This document shows positions 26,221 to 35,081 of a stretch of 64,000 nt of DNA, one piece after another. The notes beneath the pieces are model-generated. The model saw only the letters and a program-made list of their open reading frames with translations. It ran no database searches and was not told where the DNA came from. Made by a program: the position numbers and the translations under genes. The DNA comes from Paenibacillus gyeongsangnamensis (GTDB lineage Bacteria > Bacillota > Bacilli > Paenibacillales > NBRC-103111). The first letter of the stretch is position 1. Each line of letters starts with the position of its first letter. The stretch covers positions 62,001 through 126,000 of the forward strand of contig NZ_JAQAGZ010000016.1 of assembly GCF_027533625.1 (NCBI RefSeq). Direction: 5' to 3'.

Positions 26221-27073
26221 ACAAACAAGTGTCACCAGTTTTTCTGTTTACGAATTCGGCACGGGTGATGGACCTGCTGTCGCGATTACAGCCGGTGTCC
26301 ACGGAGACGAGCAAACAGCTATTCATACGGCTTTTCTTTTGCGTAAAGCATTGGGCGAGCAGACCGTCTTGGGACGGATCAAGCTTATTCCTATTTGCAA
26401 CCCGGCCGCTTACCGGAACCGGTCCCGCCGTTCTCCCTTTGACGGTCTCGACATGAACCGGAGCTTCCCGGGAAGCGCACAAGGCAGCCCGACGATGCAA
26501 TTGGCCAATGCGCTGTGGCAGGAAACACGTGACGCTCAGTATATCGTTGACCTTCACTGCTGCGGTGTGGAAGGCTCGACTTATACGCTTGCCCAGTATG
26601 AGGAGTACCCGGATCTGCGAGAACTGGCAGAGGCGATTGGAATACCCGTCGTTATCCAATCCGGCGGCACTTCCGGACAATTATTTACCGAATCCTGCAA
26701 GGTGGGGCAGAAGGCGCTGATCATCGAGCTGCCGGGAGGGCAGCCAGGCGGAATGATTGATGTGGAGGCTGCGGAACAATGCTGCGAAGCTTTAATCGGA
26801 TATTTGCGTTACCTGGGTGTGCTGCAAGGGAAAACGCAGCCCCAGGAGGTAACCTTTTACGGTAAAATCGTTACCATGGCCGCACCGCATCCAGGCTTGT
26901 TCCTGCCTGAAGCCACACCTGGAATGAGGTGCAAAGCAGGCGAATACCTTGGAAGCTTTGAAGGGACTCCGGTAACGGCTCCTTTCGACGGAGTGATTTC
27001 TACGATTAGTAAGGTCCGTTATTGCTTTGCCGGTGAGCGTATGGCGGCGGTTGCGCCGCACAAGACAGAATGA
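26201..27073 (+). CDS. succinylglutamate desuccinylase/aspartoacylase family zinc hydrolase
   Basis: A 290-residue M14-like zinc hydrolase. The zinc ligands are in AGVHGDEQTA (His and Glu, residues ~31-40) and VDLHCCG (His, ~118-124); substrate-binding NPAAYRNRSRR and GLDMNRSFPG segments lie between (~68-94). A C-terminal beta domain of the family follows (~195-285). Relatives remove N-acyl groups from aspartate or glutamate, or are peptidase-like. The ATG at 26201 is preceded by GGGAGGAATTTGCAT and lies inside the 3' end of the binding-protein gene, so the two are coupled. In this operon it may deacylate N-acyl-aspartate or process peptides after import. Confidence 0.9.
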   Translation: MREVHFEQTSVTSFSVYEFGTGDGPAVAITAGVHGDEQTAIHTAFLLRKALGEQTVLGRIKLIPICNPAAYRNRSRRSPFDGLDMNRSFPGSAQGSPTMQLANALWQETRDAQYIVDLHCCGVEGSTYTLAQYEEYPDLRELAEAIGIPVVIQSGGTSGQLFTESCKVGQKALIIELPGGQPGGMIDVEAAEQCCEALIGYLRYLGVLQGKTQPQEVTFYGKIVTMAAPHPGLFLPEATPGMRCKAGEYLGSFEGTPVTAPFDGVISTISKVRYCFAGERMAAVAPHKTE

Positions 27074-27147
27074 CAAGTACACCCCAGGCTACCGGCTGAT
27101 GAAAGAGGCAGTTTATTGACTGAATATACTGGGAGGATAAGTCATTT

Positions 27148-28314
27148 ATGAAAGCGACCTTAATCAAGAATGGTACCGTTTATGCACCTGAGTATTTGGG
27201 TGAGCAAGATGTACTCATGATCGGAAGCAGCATTGCGAAAATTGAAAAAGAAATACCTATTTCCGGCAGCGTACTGGATGTGGAAGTGATTAATGCCAAA
27301 GGAAAATGGGTCGTACCCGGTCTTATCGATCAGCATGTCCACATCATTGGAGGAGGGGGGGAGACCGGATTTGCCAGCCGTACCCCGGAGCTCGTCTTAT
27401 CTGCTGTTATCCGGGCAGGGGTAACCACTATCGTAGGTTTGCTGGGTACGGACGGTGCCACAAGGCATATCGAATCGTTGTACGCGAAAGCGAAAGGGCT
27501 GGAGGAAGAAGGGATAACCACCTTTATTCATACTGGATCTTATTCGGTGCCGAGTGTTACCCTTACAGGCGGCATTACGAGAGACATTATGTTTATTGAT
27601 AAAGTGATCGGAGTCAAGGTGGCCATATCGGATCATCGCGATTCCAACTGTACGAGAGAGGAGCTTGCCCGGATGGCTTCCGAAGCCCGAGTAGCAGGCA
27701 TGCTCAGCGGCAAGCCCGGCATGGTTCACGTTCATCTGGGACGGGGCAAGGATATGCTGGATATGATTATGAACATTGTCGAAAATACAGATATTCCGAT
27801 CGATCAATTCGTTCCTACGCATGTAACAAGAACGAGAGAATTGTTCGAGCAGGCGAAGCAATTTGCGAAAATGGGCGGACGCATCGACATCACCTCATTT
27901 TCCGAATTAACGCCGGGCAGTAAATTTAAGCCAAGCCAAGCATTGGCGGAATGTATTCAGGATGGGGTTCCGATACAAAATGTGACGGTAAGCTCGGATG
28001 GTAACGGAAGCATTCCTAAATATAATAACGAAGGCAAAATTATCGGGATGAGTGTAGGCGTATTGGACGCATCGCACCTGGTACTAATAAATTTGGTTAA
28101 AAATGAAGGTGTAGCGGTCGAACAGGCGATCCAATTTTTCACTTCCAACGTAGCGCGCGTGCTTGACATTTACCCTAAAAAAGGTTGCCTGCAGGCGGAC
28201 AGCGATGCCGATATTTTGATCATGGACACGGATATGAAGATTGAGACCGTGTTTGCCAAAGGCAATAAAATGATGGAGCATGGCAAGGTCATCGTTAAAG
28301 GGGCTTTTGAATAG
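27148..28314 (+). CDS. iadA: isoaspartyl dipeptidase (beta-aspartyl-peptidase)
   Basis: A 388-residue amidohydrolase-superfamily metalloenzyme of normal IadA length. Motifs match E. coli IadA: DQHVHIIGGGGE (metal His pair and loop, residues ~61-72), GVKVAISDHR with the lysine expected to be carboxylated (~152-161), VHLGRGK (~194-200), PTHVTR (~225-230), SSDGNGS with the catalytic Asp (~282-288), and a C-terminal composite beta-domain (SDADILIMD). It cleaves the beta-aspartyl bond in dipeptides such as beta-Asp-Leu, products of protein ageing, or of cyanophycin breakdown (beta-Asp-Arg). The ribosome binding site is GGGAGGATAAGTCATTT. It is the last enzyme gene before the sigma-54 activator. 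Confidence 0.95.
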   Translation: MKATLIKNGTVYAPEYLGEQDVLMIGSSIAKIEKEIPISGSVLDVEVINAKGKWVVPGLIDQHVHIIGGGGETGFASRTPELVLSAVIRAGVTTIVGLLGTDGATRHIESLYAKAKGLEEEGITTFIHTGSYSVPSVTLTGGITRDIMFIDKVIGVKVAISDHRDSNCTREELARMASEARVAGMLSGKPGMVHVHLGRGKDMLDMIMNIVENTDIPIDQFVPTHVTRTRELFEQAKQFAKMGGRIDITSFSELTPGSKFKPSQALAECIQDGVPIQNVTVSSDGNGSIPKYNNEGKIIGMSVGVLDASHLVLINLVKNEGVAVEQAIQFFTSNVARVLDIYPKKGCLQADSDADILIMDTDMKIETVFAKGNKMMEHGKVIVKGAFE

Positions 28315-28423
28315 GGAAAAAATAATCGGGTCTTAAGTGGGAAGTGGACATGAGGATGCCACACCATTCATAATAGGAATATATCCGATCCGGGTGAGTT
28401 CCATAAAGAAGGTGGGCAGGCAT

Positions 28424-30496
28424 ATGCACAAAAACACGATAACGTTTATTTCCAAACTAAACGATACTCTCCAATCTTTTGTGAATCAGTGTTACGAGCT
28501 TGGCGTTCCGGAGGATTTTCATATTGAAGGGCGCACCGTCAGCCAACTTTCTTACCACCCGATCCCAGAGCATTCCTTAATCGTGTTGTCCAGTTCAAAC
28601 ATATTACCTGCAGTTCAGCCCTATCTGCCCCAAGAAGCTGATGTGATCATTGCCAATAGAACGATTAATTTCATGCATATCCGCAAGATGCTTGAACTGC
28701 CCAGAGGCATGAAGGTGCTGCTCGTCACCGACGGAAAAAAGAGGGCGATTGAGACCATTGCGCTTTTGAAGGACTCAGGCGTTGATTTGCAATTTTATCC
28801 GTATGATCCGGAAGGAACATACCCCGAGGATATTGAGGTCGCCATAACATCTGGTGAAGCCATGCATGTACCGCCTCATATTGATAGAGTTATCGATATC
28901 GGAGCACGGGTCATCGATTTATCTACTTGGATAGAGATGTATGCCCACTTCGATTATGAAAGCAAAGATCTTCGAAAGCTGACAGCCCGCTACGTCCAAT
29001 CCATAGTTTACATAACGAATGATTTGAGCAATGAAATTCAAAAAGCCAACGTTCTCTCCAAGCAATTGGAGGCGATCGTCGACCGGATTGAAGACGCTGT
29101 CATTGCGATAGATGAGAAAGATTATTTGCGCAATATGAATCATAAGGCTTTGGAAATATTGCATTTGCAGGGCAGAAAAATAATGGATCAGAGAGCGGAA
29201 AGCTGCCTGCCGTTACAGTTCTATCAAATCATTTGCAAGATGCCTTTTGATAATGAAGAAGTCATGAATTGGGAAAATCAAACCTTCTTTTTCCGTAAAA
29301 CGAATATTCGAATCGAAGGAAACCACTTTGGGTATTTGGTTCTATTTCGGAGAGCTTCCGAGATTAACAAGCTCGAGCACGATTATCGGAGAAAGCTGCT
29401 GACCAAGGGGCTTGTTGCCAAATACACCTTCGATCATCTTACAGGGACAAGCAGCAGCTTTAAAAAGATATTAGCGATCGCTAAAAAAATAGCCAAAAGC
29501 AATTCCACTATTTTATTGCTTGGCGAGTCGGGGACAGGGAAGGAGCTGCTTGCTCAAGCCATTCATAACGAATCGGCCAGGCGCTGGGAACCGTTTGTAG
29601 GCGCTAATTTTGCGGCTATATCGGAAACGCTGTTGGAAAGCGAATTGTTCGGCTATGAAGAGGGCGCTTTTACCGGCGCAAGAAAAGGGGGGCACGTCGG
29701 TTTATTTGAGCGGGCGCATAATGGAACTGTATTTCTCGATGAAATCGGCGATGCCTCGGGTATCATTCAAAATAGGCTGTTAAGGGTGCTGCAGGAAAGA
29801 GAAATCATGAAAGTAGGCGGCAATCGGGTCATTCCGATTGATATACGCGTCATAGCAGCCACTAATCGAAATTTGGAGCAAATGGTACGGGACGGGGAGT
29901 TTCGTACGGATCTATTTTACAGGCTGAACGTATTGCCCTTATTTATTCCTCCTCTCCGTGATCGAAAGGAAGACATCGTCTTACTTATTTCGCGATTTAT
30001 TAAAAAAATATGCCATGAACTTAAGCGGCCGCTCTTCACGATTTCTCGGGAAGCACAGCAGCAAATGCTGGATTATCACTGGCCAGGAAATATCAGGGAG
30101 CTGGAGAACGCAATTGAATATTTGGCTCATATCGCCGAAGATGTAGTTTATCCGGAGCATCTTTTTTTTAAAGGGAAGGTCTATGAATACAAAGAGGCGG
30201 AGCATACGAAGCGCCACGAGCTGGAAATCATTTATCAATCGTATGGCAGTAAAGGCTTTATAGATGAGATCAAGCTCATTCTGACGATTCTGAAAGAGGC
30301 TAATGACGCTGTCGGAAGGAATTTTATCGTTCGCCAAATGCAAGCCCTTGGTTACCATATTACCGAACAGCAGCTCCGATACCGTCTGAAAATACTAAAG
30401 CAGGATCATCTGCTGAATGTTGGCCGAGGAAGGCAAGGCAGCGCTTTAACGAAAAAAGGGATGGATTTCCTGCAATTGATATTAAAATTGCAATGA
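28424..30496 (+). CDS. sigma-54-dependent transcriptional activator with PAS domain and non-Fis C-terminus
   Basis: A 690-residue regulator. The N-terminal ~190 residues resemble the PrpR-type sensor domain that binds small metabolites. Residues ~200-330 hold a coiled coil and a PAS domain. The AAA+ domain follows: Walker A GESGTGKE near 366, GAFTGA (sigma-54 contact loop) at 414-419, Walker B FLDEIGD ~440, and the arginine-finger region FRTDLFYRLNVLPL ~500. The C-terminus does not end in a Fis-type helix-turn-helix; it has a winged-helix-like segment (IVRQMQALGYHITEQQLRYRLKIL split at ~635-660). It starts at an ATG preceded by GAAGGTGGGCAGGC. It most likely activates the promoters at 8986 and 23360. 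It is 110 bases after iadA. Confidence 0.93.
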   Translation: MHKNTITFISKLNDTLQSFVNQCYELGVPEDFHIEGRTVSQLSYHPIPEHSLIVLSSSNILPAVQPYLPQEADVIIANRTINFMHIRKMLELPRGMKVLLVTDGKKRAIETIALLKDSGVDLQFYPYDPEGTYPEDIEVAITSGEAMHVPPHIDRVIDIGARVIDLSTWIEMYAHFDYESKDLRKLTARYVQSIVYITNDLSNEIQKANVLSKQLEAIVDRIEDAVIAIDEKDYLRNMNHKALEILHLQGRKIMDQRAESCLPLQFYQIICKMPFDNEEVMNWENQTFFFRKTNIRIEGNHFGYLVLFRRASEINKLEHDYRRKLLTKGLVAKYTFDHLTGTSSSFKKILAIAKKIAKSNSTILLLGESGTGKELLAQAIHNESARRWEPFVGANFAAISETLLESELFGYEEGAFTGARKGGHVGLFERAHNGTVFLDEIGDASGIIQNRLLRVLQEREIMKVGGNRVIPIDIRVIAATNRNLEQMVRDGEFRTDLFYRLNVLPLFIPPLRDRKEDIVLLISRFIKKICHELKRPLFTISREAQQQMLDYHWPGNIRELENAIEYLAHIAEDVVYPEHLFFKGKVYEYKEAEHTKRHELEIIYQSYGSKGFIDEIKLILTILKEANDAVGRNFIVRQMQALGYHITEQQLRYRLKILKQDHLLNVGRGRQGSALTKKGMDFLQLILKLQ

Positions 30497-30731
30497 GGAT
30501 AATTGATTATAATAAAATATTCTCAGGCCAACTTTGGATATTTTGATACTATTATAGTGATATACAAAGATAGTATTTCATTTTAACGATTTGGAGGGAT
30601 GGAAGCATTCGTGAACGGGAAAAAATCAATCCAACCGCCCATGAACTGATGGAATTCCATGTTGAACATGTGCAAATATTGTAAAATTAGCTTGATCGTT
30701 CTAAAACTCAAATTGGAAGGATGTTTAATCA

Positions 30732-31144
30732 ATGGGACATTTGAGGCCTTTTCTTTTATCGGAGGATGCGAGATCTCAAGCTGAGTTCTATACGCAATCA
30801 CTCGGTGGTGAGATAGTGTCTGTAATGACGCATGAACAAGCAACGGGTGCACAGCATGAGCTTAAGGACAAAGTCATACATTTATGTCTGGTTGTTGCCG
30901 GAGGAAATTCGATTTTCATGGCTGATTCATTTGAACCATTTACTCAAGGATCTGGTGTATCATTAAATATGCGTACAAAACAGAATCTGAAGCTAGGGAA
31001 GCATTTGCAAAGCTAGCATCAGGTGGTATTGTGAAAAATCCTTTTGAACTGCAGCCTTTTGGCTTGTATTATGGAGACCTTACTGATAAATATGGTGTAG
31101 CATGGATGATCACTGCCGAACCGAAAGCGGACAATCCTGATTAA
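30732..31144 (+). pseudogene. VOC family (PhnB-like) protein, frameshifted
   Basis: The N-terminal frame (30732-30980) is a PhnB-like glyoxalase-fold protein: FLLSEDARSQAEFYTQSLGG, then VIHLCLVVAGGNSIFMAD. At about 30975-30985, one base is lost and the rest is found in the next frame: KTESEAREAFAKLASGG, LQPFGLYYGDLTDKYGVAWM, ending at a TAA at 31142-31144. Joined, the protein would be ~137 residues, the usual family length. The lesion destroys the second half of the fold. A ribosome binding site (TTGGAAGG) precedes the ATG. Sequencing error is possible. Confidence 0.82.
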
Positions 31145-31179
31145 AACACCTAGTTGAAAACGAAAGTGAGAGTGAACAT

Positions 31180-31599
31180 TTGAATATTAGAGTAGCAAAT
31201 GAATTCGATTACCCTGATCTGCGAATGATATACCTAGAATCACGCCGTAATAATTTTCACTGGGCGAATATAGAAAAAATGTCTCTTGATGATTTTGATA
31301 ACCATACTGTAGATGAGTATATACTTTTAGCGGAGGAAAATACTCGCATTCTTGGATTTGCTTCTTTATACTTACCGGATAACTTTATTCATAATTTATT
31401 TGTTCATCCCGATTTCTTTGGTAAGGGTGTTGGTGGACAACTGCTTGCTGCCTCTATAGAGAAAATGAATAAACCAATAAGATTGAAGTGCGTATCTGAG
31501 AATCACAAAGCGTTGAAATTTTATGAGAGTAAGGGTTGGAAGAAAGTTGTTGAAGAAGATAAAGGGGGAGGAAAATATTGGGTTATGGAGTTTGAATAA
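31180..31599 (+). CDS. GNAT family N-acetyltransferase
   Basis: A 139-residue GNAT-fold acetyltransferase. The acetyl-CoA pyrophosphate-binding motif is seen as LFVHPDFFGKGVGGQLL (residues ~68-84), preceded by the strand ILGFASLYL and followed by the motif-B helix KALKFYESKGWKKV (~109-122). Substrate unknown. The start is a TTG with GAGAGTGAAC upstream. It is AT-rich compared with the flanking operons and ends at a terminator (31657-31688). It follows a broken VOC gene, both typical of small accessory resistance/detoxification genes in Bacillales. Confidence 0.88.
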   Translation: MNIRVANEFDYPDLRMIYLESRRNNFHWANIEKMSLDDFDNHTVDEYILLAEENTRILGFASLYLPDNFIHNLFVHPDFFGKGVGGQLLAASIEKMNKPIRLKCVSENHKALKFYESKGWKKVVEEDKGGGKYWVMEFE

Positions 31600-31656
31600 A
31601 TAGTAGTGGTGCAGAGCAAGCGGTTGGCGGAGCGAAATAGGGTTGGGTGAAAGAGT

Positions 31657-31688
31657 AAAAGCTTGAGAAATCAGGCTTTTATTTTTTT
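31657..31688 (+). terminator. intrinsic terminator after the GNAT gene
   Basis: AAAAGCTTGA pairs with TCAGGCTTTT (one bulged position) across GAAA and is followed by ATTTTTTT. Confidence 0.82.
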
Positions 31689-31852
31689 GTAGAAGCATTT
31701 TGCGCCGCAGCGAAATGAATAGTACCAACGCTTAGAGAATTGTATTCAACACCTAAAAATATGTGGGAATATACCCAAAATATGTGTATCGATCCCCATG
31801 CTCGATTGCTATAATCAACTTTAACTGAGAGACAATTCCGGGAGGAACACAC

Positions 31853-32848
31853 ATGGTAAGCACATATAACGACTTGTCCTATTTACATTTGGATAGCGCG
31901 CTTACCCAAGCAAAAAGCAACGTCACCGTTGCAGATTTGGAAAAAGCGGCGAATTCCGCCGTTTTAAATGTGGAAGGTATTACTTCACCGGTGATCATAC
32001 AGTCCATTGAGCTGTTGTTCAACAACGGATTATATTTCTTGCGGACACGATCGAAGGATGGCTCAGAAGGAGTTGCTGTGGCAAGCGAACGTGCAGCTTA
32101 TCTACATCCTCTGCTCAAGCAGCTGATCATCCCTTACTTTATAGATAAGGATGCCAGAGATTTGGAAAAGCTTTTGGATGGTGTTTATGTGTACCAAAGC
32201 AACTATAAACTGTCCGGCCTTGCTCTGTGGTGCTGCATATCATGGGTGGAGGCAAGCATGCTTGATAACGAGATTCCTATTTACGTGGCAAGCGGCATTA
32301 GGGGCACAACGCCTGAAGAGGAGATTGAAGTGCTGCAGCAGAAGATCGCTGAGACGGGTGCCAGGGCTGTTAAATTCAAAGTAGGCGGACGGATGAGCAA
32401 AAATGCCGATTCCATCGAAGGGCGCTCCGAAACGCTCATCTATTTGGCGCGCAAAACGTTCGGTGATGAGTTCACCATACATGCTGACGGAAATGGTTCT
32501 TATGATCCTCCTGAAGCTATCAAATACGGCAAAATGTTGGAGGAAATCGGCGCCTTCTTCTATGAAGAGCCTTGTCCATTCGAGCATCTTGAAGATACCA
32601 GGGAGGTTGCGGATGCGCTTCAAATTCCGCTGGCCTTCGGAGAACAAGAAACCAGTATAAGACGGTTCCGATGGATTATAGATCATGATACCGCTCAAGT
32701 GGTACAGCCTGATTTGCAGTACAACGGAGGGTTTATAAGGAATACCCGTGTTGCCAGAATGGCTGCGCTAAAAGGCATACCTGTCACACCGCACATTTCC
32801 GGCGGATTTGGATTTATCTATATTTGGTATGGATTATTCGGTGATTGA
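31853..32848 (+). pseudogene. enolase-superfamily (mandelate racemase/muconate lactonising) protein, degraded
   Basis: The 331-residue frame has the capping domain and most of the barrel of an enolase-superfamily dehydratase or racemase: VKFKVGG (Lys region, ~167-173), HADGNGSYDPPEA (first metal ligand, ~203-215), FYEEPCPFEHLEDT (second, ~229-242), AFGEQE (third, ~256-261) and the terminal TPHISGGFGF. Two defects are seen against the family: about 20 residues are missing between SWVEASMLD and NEIPIYVASG, where the first barrel strand and linker should be, and translation stops right after GGFGF, some 60-80 residues early. It is likely inactive. The ATG has a good GGGAGGAACACAC. An intact paralogue lies at 33972. 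Confidence 0.72.
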
Positions 32849-33148
32849 CAAGGTTCTTCGTAAAGCATACCTCTTTTAGCCAGGGACAAGTATTCGCTCC
32901 CAAAGAGCGGATGAAGCATGTATGATAATGTAACCTCACGAGACTGACCGAACAAAAGAGTTCTACCGTTGCCACCCGAAGCTATAGCTCAATAATCAAC
33001 CAGGACGAAGCTGCCGGCATGAAACCGGCAGCTTACCTGCGGTTAAACGGGAGGGTTAATTAAGAAGGAAAAAAACCAAGTTTTTTAAGTTATATTAAAC
33101 ATTAAGGGTTTTTCGACAAAAAGTTATCTGAATATTCAAAACCTTTCA
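32849..33148. other. intergenic region with a 10-bp perfect hairpin
   Basis: Nothing coding is seen. AAGCTGCCGG (33008-33017) pairs perfectly with CCGGCAGCTT (33025-33034) across a 7-base loop and is not followed by a T run, so it is not a classical terminator. The sequence CCTGCGGTTAAACGGGAGGG follows it. It may be the footprint of a small repeat. Confidence 0.5.
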
Positions 33149-33177
33149 TTGACGCCTTGGCGCTGTCTTTGTAAGAT
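33149..33177 (+). promoter_or_regulatory. sigma-A type promoter before the GntR regulator gene
   Basis: TTGACG (33149-33154) and TAAGAT (33172-33177) are separated by 17 bases and lie 21 bases before the regulator's first start codon. Confidence 0.6.
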
Positions 33178-33198
33178 AAGACATATAATAAATCGTGT

Positions 33199-33921
33199 AT
33201 GATAAATTCAAGAGAAAAGGTGTGGGGATTGAAAAAACTAAAGCGCCATCTTCTTACTGAAGAGATTTACTCGATCGTCAAGGAAGAGATCATGAACCGT
33301 TCGCTTGTGCCCGGTGAGAAGGTGAATATTGACCAGCTGGCGCGGGAGCTCCAGGTTTCCAATATTCCCGTACGCGAGGCTTTATCCCGCCTTGCCGCCG
33401 AAGGGTTAGTGAAGACCGTACCCTTCAAGGGCATGTTCGTGATGCACATGAGTCTCCAGGAGCTGGATGAGATTTTTGAGCTCCGGATTGAACTGGAAAG
33501 TCTGGCGGTCCGCAAATCGGTGAAGGAGATGGGCGAGCAGGAGCTGCAGAAGCTCTACGACCATATGCTTCAATGGAAAAGCGCTAAGCTGGATACTCTG
33601 GATGAGAAATTGTCCTACGTGCATCTGATGAATGAGGGTCTGCATGGTTTAATCCTGAAGCATTGCGGCAATGAAATGCTGATGCAGCTGGTCAAAATGT
33701 ATATCGAGCGGATCAATCGGTACTTGACGCTCTTGAATCCGGAGATGCATCTCCAGTTGGTGGAGCAGGAATGGGAAGAGCATTGGGATGTGATCCTCGC
33801 GTTGAAAAAACGAAATGTCGAGCAATCGGTCGAGAAAATGCAGATTCACCTGCGTCAATCGCATCTCCGGAATCGGGAGCTAATCCTTCAGAAGGATCAT
33901 CCGTTACTCGATCCATTTTAA
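33199..33921 (+). CDS. GntR family transcriptional regulator (FadR/FCD subfamily)
   Basis: About 240 residues. A winged-helix GntR DNA-binding domain is seen at ~12-80, with INIDQLARELQVSNIPVREALSRLAAEGLV (split, ~45-70) carrying the typical P-V-R-E-A-L recognition helix. The FCD ligand domain follows (FELRIELESLAVR ~97-109; metal-binding His residues in HLMNEGLHGLIL ~147-158 and HLRQSH ~222). Such regulators respond to sugar acids and similar metabolites. The frame opens at ATG 33199; a TTG at 33229 (MKKLKRHLL) with AGGTGTGGGG upstream is a plausible alternative. It directly precedes an enolase-superfamily enzyme and ABC transporter and likely controls them. Confidence 0.92.
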   Translation: MINSREKVWGLKKLKRHLLTEEIYSIVKEEIMNRSLVPGEKVNIDQLARELQVSNIPVREALSRLAAEGLVKTVPFKGMFVMHMSLQELDEIFELRIELESLAVRKSVKEMGEQELQKLYDHMLQWKSAKLDTLDEKLSYVHLMNEGLHGLILKHCGNEMLMQLVKMYIERINRYLTLLNPEMHLQLVEQEWEEHWDVILALKKRNVEQSVEKMQIHLRQSHLRNRELILQKDHPLLDPF

Positions 33922-33971
33922 GCATCAAATGAAAACGTATTCATACGTGCGAGGAGGAGGACTTTATACAG

Positions 33972-35072
33972 ATGAAGATCACCCGTGCGGAAAGCTTTAT
34001 ACTTCATGTACCGATCACGCCGCCTATTACGGATGCGATCAATGCGGCTTCCCATTGGGGACTGGCAGGCGTGCGTATTTTTACAGACGAGGGCATTGTC
34101 GGCTGCGGATATACCGGGACCTGCGCGGAGGGCGACGATCTGATCACCCGAACGATTGACAGATATTATGCACCTCTACTGATCGGGAAGGATCCATTCT
34201 TGGTCAAAGAGCTGTGGGATGAGATGCGCTATGGCAAAATGCATTGGATCGGGCGGGCCGGCGTGACCCATATGGCGCTGGCTGCAGTGGATATCGCCCT
34301 TTGGGACATTATGGCCAAAGCGGCGGGCAAACCGTTATGGCAATATCTCGGCGGTCATAAATCCAAACGGATCAAAGCCTACAATACGAACGGCGGATGG
34401 CTCAATTGGAGCAAGGACCGACTGCTGAAGGATGTTGCGGATATCGTCGAGCAGGGCTTTACAGGTGTGAAGATGAAGGTCGGAAAGCCGGATTCCCGGG
34501 AGGATTACGAGCGTGTCAAGGCCGTACGTCAAACGATCGGTGACGAGATTATACTAATGATCGACGTCAATCAGCAGTGGAACATCAATACGGCGATGAC
34601 ATGGGCGAAGAAAATGGAGGAGTTCGACCTCTACTGGCTGGAGGAGCCGCTGAATCCTGATGATATTCTGGGGCACAAGAAGCTGGCGGAGGAGCTTAAC
34701 ATCCCGATCGCGCTCGGTGAACACGTGTACACCAAGTATGCTTTCCGCGATTATATCCATCAAGGCGCCGTAGAATACGTGCAGGCGGACGTCACCCGGG
34801 TTGGGGGAATCACGGAATGGCTTCAGGTGGCTGGTCTGGCTGCGGCGTACGATCTTCCGATCTGCCCGCATGTCGGCGATATGGGGCAAATCCACCAGCA
34901 TTTGGTCGCTTCGACCCCGGGTGCGTTGATGCTGGAGTACATCCCGTGGATCCGGCATATTTTCGCCGAACCGGCTACGGTCAAGGACGGTTATTATATT
35001 TTGCCTCAAAGGCCTGGCGCTTCTACGGATATTTTGCCGGAATATTTTGAAGCCTATCGTGTGAAATCGTAA
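33972..35072 (+). CDS. mandelate racemase/muconate lactonising enzyme family (sugar-acid dehydratase-like)
   Basis: A 366-residue enolase-superfamily enzyme. The acid/base lysine pair is in GVKMKVGKP (residues ~157-165), metal ligands in LMIDVNQQWN (~196), YWLEEPLNPDD (~222-232) and IALGEHVYTKY (~246-256), and the other catalytic residue in CPHVGDMGQIHQHL (His ~301). This set fits the mandelate-racemase subgroup that dehydrates or racemises aldonic acids. It starts at an ATG with GGAGGAGGACTTTATACAG upstream, 50 bases after the GntR gene. With the transporter that follows it forms a sugar-acid utilisation operon. Exact substrate unknown. Confidence 0.92.
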   Translation: MKITRAESFILHVPITPPITDAINAASHWGLAGVRIFTDEGIVGCGYTGTCAEGDDLITRTIDRYYAPLLIGKDPFLVKELWDEMRYGKMHWIGRAGVTHMALAAVDIALWDIMAKAAGKPLWQYLGGHKSKRIKAYNTNGGWLNWSKDRLLKDVADIVEQGFTGVKMKVGKPDSREDYERVKAVRQTIGDEIILMIDVNQQWNINTAMTWAKKMEEFDLYWLEEPLNPDDILGHKKLAEELNIPIALGEHVYTKYAFRDYIHQGAVEYVQADVTRVGGITEWLQVAGLAAAYDLPICPHVGDMGQIHQHLVASTPGALMLEYIPWIRHIFAEPATVKDGYYILPQRPGASTDILPEYFEAYRVKS

Positions 35073-35081
35073 AGAGGTGAG

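Noticed and set aside
30601..30698. A short frame with protein-like composition (PTAHELMEFHVEHVQ) upstream of the VOC gene
   Set aside because: Only ~30 codons, no start codon with proper spacing and no family match; a remnant is possible but not supportable.
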